Assembly: GCA_964405325.1 (NCBI GenBank) | Contig: CAYONM010000130.1 | Span: 1 to 10,685, forward strand | Reading direction: 5' to 3' | DNA from: CAYONM01 sp964405325 | GTDB taxonomy: Bacteria > Planctomycetota > UBA11346 | DNA length: 10,685 nt | Translations under genes and position numbers: made by a program | In this document: positions 6,757 through 10,685 of the stretch, in pieces | How the letters are laid out: the number at the start of each line of letters is the position of its first letter | How positions within the stretch are numbered: position 1 is the first letter of the stretch | The notes under the pieces: model-generated | Database searches by the model: none | What the model saw: only the letters and a program-made list of their open reading frames with translations | What the model was told of the DNA's origin: nothing

Positions 6757-7084
6757 GCGCCCGACGCAGGAGCTTGTTGTCGCGCCAGTCGTTGCGCTGC
6801 TGTTTCCAGCCCCAGTAGCCGGAGGTCTGCGGCAGATAGCCGCTCAGGAAGCCGGCACGCGAGGGTCCGCAGATCGGCGAGACCGCGTGGGCGTTGCTGA
6901 AACTGACGCCGGCGGCGGCCAAGCGATCGATGTTGGGCGTCGGCACCCGCACCGGCGAGCCGTCGCGCAGCGGCTGGGTGTTCAGGTCGTCGCTGATGAT
7001 CAGGATCATGTTGGGCCGCTCGGCCGCACGCAGGGCAGCGGACCAGGCGAGGACGAGGCAGGCGGTGAGGAGCAGGCGGAGCAT
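6757..7084 (-). pseudogene. Sulfatase (formylglycine type), N-terminal fragment
   Basis: Starts at ATG 7084 with AAGGGA about 9 bases upstream. Residues 1-20 are a signal peptide (MLRLLLTACLVLAWSAALRA), followed by RPNMILIISDDL, whose Asp pair binds the metal ion. Then come TPNIDRLAAAGVSFSNAHAV and CGPSRAGFLSG, the C-x-P-S-R site whose Cys becomes formylglycine. Sulfatases of this family run to about 450-550 residues, but homology ends after about 108, at KLLRRAP, where the transposase fragment begins on the opposite strand. The product would lack most of the fold and must be inactive. It followed the glycosidase gene closely, suggesting joint action on a sulfated polysaccharide. Family sure; substrate unknown. 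Confidence 0.88.
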
Positions 7085-7113
7085 GGCGGGAGTCCCTTCG
7101 GCGCGCTGGCGGT

Positions 7114-7752
7114 TCAACGATCGGCATGGGCGATCAGCACCACGGTGGGCGGCACGCCATCGCCGCCCACTGCGGGACCGTCTATGCGCAGTGGCCGCGA
7201 GCAGCTCAGGTGCAGGCAGAGGCTGCCCCCGTTGGCAGTCGTAGCCGGCAGGGCGAAGGTCTCCAGACGATAGCCGTTGTCGGGCTTCACCGTCTCGCGC
7301 ACGGTCTGCGTGCCACTGCTGACGACCAGCTCGACGGGCTCGCCACCGCTGCGCGGATCGACCGCGATATTGAGCGCTAGGTGGCTGGCAGCGGCGGGCA
7401 GGTCTTCGAAGACCAGGTTCAGCCCCTCCTGGTCGATGGTCAGCGAGGCGGCGTCGCCATGCGCGACACGAGTAACCAGCCGTCCGCCGCGTTCGCCGCT
7501 GGCGTGACGGTAGATTGGCGTGGCGATCTCCGCCTGCCAGTTATTCCGGATCGTTGGCACTGCGCCGATGCGGCTATCGCCCCAGTCGGAGAGATTGTTG
7601 TAGCGCCAGTTGCGGTTGATGTAGCAGATCGCCTTGATGCCGGGATTGCGGCGGATCAGGTCGAAGTAAGGCACATACCAACGCTGCCAGACCTTGTCGG
7701 CGTGGACGCCGATCTTGGTCGGCGTCTATTCGCCGATCATCACCGGCTTGCC
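7114..7752 (-). pseudogene. GH26-like glycosidase, C-terminal fragment with in-frame stop
   Basis: The frame entering at KPVMIGE contains a Glu in the position of the family nucleophile (PVMIGE), then an in-frame TAG at 7726-7728, then TPTKIGVHADKVWQRWYVP and IKAICYINRNWRYNNLSDWG. The last matches the final strand and helix of a GH26-like (beta-mannanase-type) barrel. A C-terminal beta-rich domain of about 130 residues follows to the stop at 7114. One base change (TCG to TAG) would explain the stop, since Ser is expected before TPTK. Upstream the frame is not glycosidase but AraC regulator (joined near 7753), so the catalytic domain's N-terminal portion is deleted. An internal ATG at 7674 could allow a truncated product, which would lack the nucleophile. 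GH26 assignment is from motif memory and is moderate. Confidence 0.7.
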
Positions 7753-8396
7753 GCGCTCGATGCGCAGGTGCAGCAGGTATTGCTGTGGACTCATACCGAC
7801 GTGGCGCTGGAACAATCGCATGAGGGTGTTCGCGCTCATGTCGGCGCGCTCGGCCAGCTGCGCGTTGCTCAGGTGGTAGGGCAGCGTGGCCCGGACGAAG
7901 TCCAGGATCCAACGGAAGCGAGCGTCGGGGGGCGCTTCCGATTCGGGCGAACCCGGCAGCGCGGCGAGCGCCCAGGAGATGATCGCCAGCAGCTCGCGCG
8001 GGTCTGGAATCGCCTCCGCTTCAATGCCGAGCAATGCCTGGCGGTGCCGTGGCGCCGCTTCCGAGAGCGGGACGCGGAAGACCTGTCGCGACGGCGCATC
8101 CTTCCGCCACACCGGCAGTTGGAAATGCACATAGAGTTGGCGGAAGCTTCCGAGGCAGCGGGCGGCGAAGGCGGTCTCTGGCGGAATCAGATAGACGGAA
8201 TCCGGCTCCAGCGTCTGCCAGGGATGGTCCGCGCAACGGACCTGGGCATGGCCCGGTGTGCAGTAATAGAAGCGCCAGTGGGGTGCGCGTAAGGCATCAT
8301 GGTGCCATTGCCGTAGTGCACCAGGCGCCCGAGGTGGAATTCAGGCAGATAGGCATCGAAGGAAGCGAGGGACCGGGTCTCGATGACATGCGACAT
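7753..8396 (-). pseudogene. AraC-family transcriptional regulator, frameshifted and 3'-truncated
   Basis: From ATG 8396 the frame reads MSHVIETRSLASFDAYLPEF and then GRLVHYGNGTMMPYAHP. The family sequence resumes in another frame as HWRFYYCTPGHAQVRCADHPW and continues to the helix-turn-helix LSNAQLAERADMSANTLMRL and YLLHLRIERG. Adding one C to the CCCC run (plus-strand GGGG at 8280-8283) restores a single frame, so this is a one-base deletion or a sequencing error. The protein stops after the first helix-turn-helix, at RIERG; the second HTH is lost and the frame runs into the glycosidase remnant. It is divergent from the GH29 fragment, as a local activator would be. No convincing RBS precedes 8396, so the start is uncertain. 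Confidence 0.78.
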
Positions 8397-8513
8397 GTGG
8401 TGGGATTACACGTAGAAACGGAGGCTCCGTCAATAGCGCTCGGCGGTGCCACCCTAGCATGGATAGAGCGAGGCAGGCGCGAAACGCGCGCCAGGTTCGC
8501 GGAGGGATCACAG
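8397..8513. promoter_or_regulatory. Divergent regulator/GH29 intergenic region with two small palindromes
   Basis: This gap separates the divergent AraC and GH29 remnants. It contains a perfect 6+6 inverted repeat around one central base (ACGGAG-G-CTCCGT, 8418-8430) and a hairpin GCGCG-AAA-CGCGC (8477-8489). Either could be an operator, but AraC proteins usually bind direct repeats, so function is uncertain. GGAGGG at 8501-8506 is the RBS of the GH29 start. Confidence 0.3.
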
Positions 8514-8777
8514 ATGCATGCACACTTCAAGCTGTTCCAGCGCCGCTGGGGGCTCTTCCTCCATTACGGGCTCTACGCCAACGGGGAATATCACGAGCAG
8601 GAACAGAGGAACCTCAGCTGGGAGCGCAGCGCGTATGCCGAGCACTACCTGCCGCAATTCACGGCCGAGGCATTCGACGCCGACGCCATTGTAGAATTCG
8701 CGCAGCGCGTCGGCATGGAATATCTGGTCATCACCACCAAACATCACGATGGCTTCTGCCTGTGGGACAGTGTGGTG
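8514..8777 (+). pseudogene. Alpha-L-fucosidase (GH29), N-terminal fragment
   Basis: Starts at ATG 8514 with GGAGGG eight bases upstream. The frame reads KLFQRRWGLFLHYGLYANGE, then HEQEQ..., FDADAIVEFAQRVGMEYLVI and TTKHHDGFCLWDS, the conserved N-terminal barrel start of GH29, including the KHHDGF block of the active site. After CLWDS the family pattern stops; the next residues (STRSRAIRVFVR) are not fucosidase. GH29 enzymes are usually 400-600 residues and the nucleophile Asp lies further on, so the fragment is inactive. There is no signal peptide, so the parent was probably cytoplasmic. The position of the breakpoint is approximate. Confidence 0.82.
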
Positions 8778-8799
8778 TCGACGCGATCCAGGGCCATAA

Positions 8800-8907
8800 G
8801 GGTATTCGTGCGGGTATACGCCCGCAGGCAGTGCCGGGGGGCTGGACCAGGCCGTTCTTACCGTCAATGCAGCCGACAGGCCTCACGAGCGGATCCGCAT
8901 CCGGTGA
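8800..8907 (+). pseudogene. Orphan 3' coding tail of unknown gene
   Basis: After a TAA at 8797-8799 one plus-strand frame runs 36 codons, ending YTPAGSAGGLDQAVLTVNAA then DRPHERIRIR and TGA at 8905. It looks like a genuine C-terminus, in a frame different from the GH29 fragment, and could be the end of the gene whose front was deleted. No family is recognised and the stretch is short, so this is a weak call. The remaining 8908-8959 shows nothing. Confidence 0.25.
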
Positions 8908-8959
8908 GGGTGGGCAGTGGCTCGCTGGCGGTGCTGCATGCCGTCGTTGTCGGAGCGCA

Positions 8960-9820
8960 TCAGCGCATCAGTGGCTGCGCATCCGGCAGCAGTACCTGGA
9001 CGTGGCAAGGCGTCTGAAAGCGCTGCCAATCCTCGATCCGCCAGAGCACATTTTTGGCGCGGTCCACCGCAAGGATCTGCGCCTGGCCATTCAGATGCCC
9101 GTGTCCCCCCCAATTGCAGAGAACAAGAGTATTGTCATCCAAGGCCTGGAATCCGGCGACAAAGCGCAGGGGGATGCCCGGCAGGTCGTTTTCAGCGAGA
9201 TGCCAGACCACGCGGTCCTCGATATCCACTTCCACCAGGCTGTGACCATCGCCGCAAGCGATCATGGTATTGCCGTTCGGCAGGCGTACCGCCAGATAGA
9301 CATTCCCAGGCGCGGGAATGCGGCGCAGGAGGCGACCGTCGGCAGTGTATTCCCACACTTCCTGTTCACTCCGTGCAGCCAGCAGATAGCTGCCGGTCGG
9401 AGTCTTGCGGACCAGTCGGATCTGCCGAGCCCGCTCGGTCTGGATGTCGACCACGACGGTGCCCGCGGAATCGATCTCCAGGATCCGGGTCTCTGGTCCG
9501 GTGATCGCAGTCAGCACGCGGCCCTCCGCCAGTGGCTGGCAGCTGTAGAGCCGATATCCCTCGGGGGCGCGATAGCGCCGCTCCACGCTTTGCTCGTCAT
9601 CGACGATACGGATCTCACTGGGAAAGGCGTAGAGCACGCGGCCATCGTGCAACTGCCAGCAGTCGTGAATGTTCCGCTGCCGGTGTTCCCAGACCACGGT
9701 GCCGCCTGCATCTAGTCGGAACAGACGCTGGCCGTGGATATCGGCAACGAGCAGAGGCGGTGGCTCGACGGTGCTTGCAAGGACGGGCAGCAGAACCAGT
9801 AATAGACTCAATATACTCAT
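8960..9820 (-). CDS. Secreted beta-propeller protein
   Basis: 286 residues from ATG 9820, which overlaps the stop of the cytochrome gene upstream (ATGA). Residues 1-16 form a signal peptide (MSILSLLLVLLPVLAS), so it acts outside the cytoplasm. The rest is a set of short beta repeats with conserved phrases such as LLVADIHGQRLFRLD, VVWEHRQRNIHDCWQLHDGR, PNGNTMIACGDGHSLVEVDI and NTLVLCNWGGHGHLNGQAQI, typical of a PQQ- or NHL-like propeller. The C-terminus (CHVQVLLPDAQPLMR) looks natural. Genes of this kind occur beside HzsA-related cytochromes in PVC bacteria, so it is probably a partner in a periplasmic complex. No enzymatic residues are evident and the exact function is unknown. Confidence 0.8.
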   Translation of the reverse strand: MSILSLLLVLLPVLASTVEPPPLLVADIHGQRLFRLDAGGTVVWEHRQRNIHDCWQLHDGRVLYAFPSEIRIVDDEQSVERRYRAPEGYRLYSCQPLAEGRVLTAITGPETRILEIDSAGTVVVDIQTERARQIRLVRKTPTGSYLLAARSEQEVWEYTADGRLLRRIPAPGNVYLAVRLPNGNTMIACGDGHSLVEVDIEDRVVWHLAENDLPGIPLRFVAGFQALDDNTLVLCNWGGHGHLNGQAQILAVDRAKNVLWRIEDWQRFQTPCHVQVLLPDAQPLMR

Positions 9821-10685
9821 TCGTCGGTCTCCGGAAGACGGTAACGTCGTTGTCCACTCTCAAGGAAGACCGACGGCAGTTCCTTTCCCTGCGCATCGGT
9901 CGGCACACGGTCCTCCTGGCTCCGGTAGGCGTCCTGGGCAAAGGCGCGAAATACCCGTGGGGCCGTGCGCATGCGTGCTGAATAGGTTCCCCGGCGCCCA
10001 CCTTTCGGATCGGGTATGTGTAGGATCTCCTCCTGGCCCCAATACGGGGTCATGGTATCGATCCAGGCCACCAGACGGGCCTCCTCCTCCGGCGATATCT
10101 GGACGTCATGGTGCTTGCCGCTGGTGGCGAGGTCCAGCAGACGGCTCCGGTAGGACATGGCGGTCATGGGCGGTGCCACGGTGTCCAGTGTGGGAATCTC
10201 GACCCGCTCGTTCTCGTAGACCCGATACGGGAACAGCGGGCCGGCGATGCTGCGCTCCTGGAGGTCGTCATCCTTGCCGAAGGGCGGCTTGCCGAAGACC
10301 AGCAGGACGTAGGGCCAGCTGATGGGCACGTCCCCCTGGGTGCGGTGGCGGAAATCATAACCACCACCGGTTTTGACGTCATTGTGGCAACGGACGCAGT
10401 GTGCATCGAGGATGGGTTGGACGAAGCGTGGGAAACTGACGGTCTGATCACCCCAGGCTGGCGGGGTCAAGGCGGTCGGCTTCGCCGTGAAGGCCTGGGG
10501 CCTGACCACGGTGCCCGGCGCGTTGCTGCGGGTTTCATGGCAGCCGAGGCAACCGCGCACCTCTCCCGGCATGACGTGGAACGAGGAGCGCATGGTCTGC
10601 ACGCAGCGGCCACGTTCATCCAGCAATTGCAGATACAAGGCCCGTACCGGCGGCACCTCCACTGCGAAGCTGCCATCTTCACGTA
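9817..10685 (-). CDS. HzsA-related c-type cytochrome, C-terminal part (runs off window)
   Basis: At least 289 residues are visible; the 5' end lies beyond 10685. Two heme-binding motifs are present: CLGCH in VRGCLGCHETRS and CVRCH in AHCVRCHNDV. They are flanked by MRSSFHVMPGE, LTPPAWG and FPRFVQPILDAHC, which matches proteins annotated as related to the hydrazine synthase alpha subunit. These are widespread in non-anammox PVC bacteria, where their reaction is not established. The chain continues through a region rich in aromatic residues (WPYVLLVFGKPPF) to the stop at 9817. The following propeller gene starts in the same overlap, so the two are translationally coupled. It is likely periplasmic or membrane-attached via its missing N-terminus. 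Hydrazine synthesis itself is not claimed. Confidence 0.8.
   Translation of the reverse strand, partial: REDGSFAVEVPPVRALYLQLLDERGRCVQTMRSSFHVMPGEVRGCLGCHETRSNAPGTVVRPQAFTAKPTALTPPAWGDQTVSFPRFVQPILDAHCVRCHNDVKTGGGYDFRHRTQGDVPISWPYVLLVFGKPPFGKDDDLQERSIAGPLFPYRVYENERVEIPTLDTVAPPMTAMSYRSRLLDLATSGKHHDVQISPEEEARLVAWIDTMTPYWGQEEILHIPDPKGGRRGTYSARMRTAPRVFRAFAQDAYRSQEDRVPTDAQGKELPSVFLESGQRRYRLPETDE

Noticed and set aside
5925..7127. 400-residue version of the pseudouridine synthase
   Set aside because: The upstream half is shadow of the sulfatase and transposase fragments; RluE homology starts exactly at ATG 6515.
8034..9017. 327-residue plus-strand frame
   Set aside because: Only the 8514-8777 part is real coding (GH29); the earlier part is antisense to the AraC gene and the rest is unassigned or antisense to the propeller gene.

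Overview
This is a GC-rich bacterial window in which almost every intact gene lies on the minus strand. Three blocks can be read. (1) About 1-600 holds a decayed REP-type tyrosine transposase with a nearby palindrome and a short tandem repeat. (2) 604-5757 is a tightly overlapping minus-strand operon. It encodes an Fe(III)-type periplasmic binding protein, a fused two-domain permease, an ABC ATPase, a 106-residue single-span membrane protein with an odd N-terminal Ser/Asn-rich motif, and a radical SAM protein with a cysteine-rich SPASM-like C-terminus. (3) 5925-10685 starts with an intact rluE-type pseudouridine synthase. A graveyard of truncated genes follows (transposase C-terminus, sulfatase N-terminus, GH26-like glycosidase C-terminus, AraC regulator, GH29 fucosidase N-terminus). 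The block ends with two intact or edge-cut minus-strand genes: a secreted beta-propeller protein and a c-type cytochrome related to the hydrazine synthase alpha subunit.

Organism: no rRNA or other clean marker is present, so this is inference. The sulfatase, fucosidase, AraC and GH26-like remnants, together with an HzsA-related cytochrome and beta-propeller pair, are most familiar from the PVC group (Lentisphaerota, Verrucomicrobiota, Planctomycetota). The RluE protein and the transposase would also fit a Gammaproteobacterium. I favour PVC with modest confidence.

How the genes work together: in the ABC operon, stop and start codons overlap at all four junctions, so the five products are probably made together. 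Three of them form a complete ferric-iron importer. The last two (small membrane protein and radical SAM/SPASM enzyme) look like a modifying enzyme with its candidate protein substrate, attached to an iron uptake system. This is the most interesting part of the window, because I do not recognise it as a described system.

The 6512-8907 stretch looks like a once-functional sugar-degradation locus. A divergent AraC regulator and GH29 gene, with the glycosidase and sulfatase genes behind the regulator, was broken by deletions, a nonsense codon, a frameshift and insertion of a transposase fragment. A 111-bp piece of that transposase is also present at the left end with a single mismatch, so the two scars are related and fairly recent.
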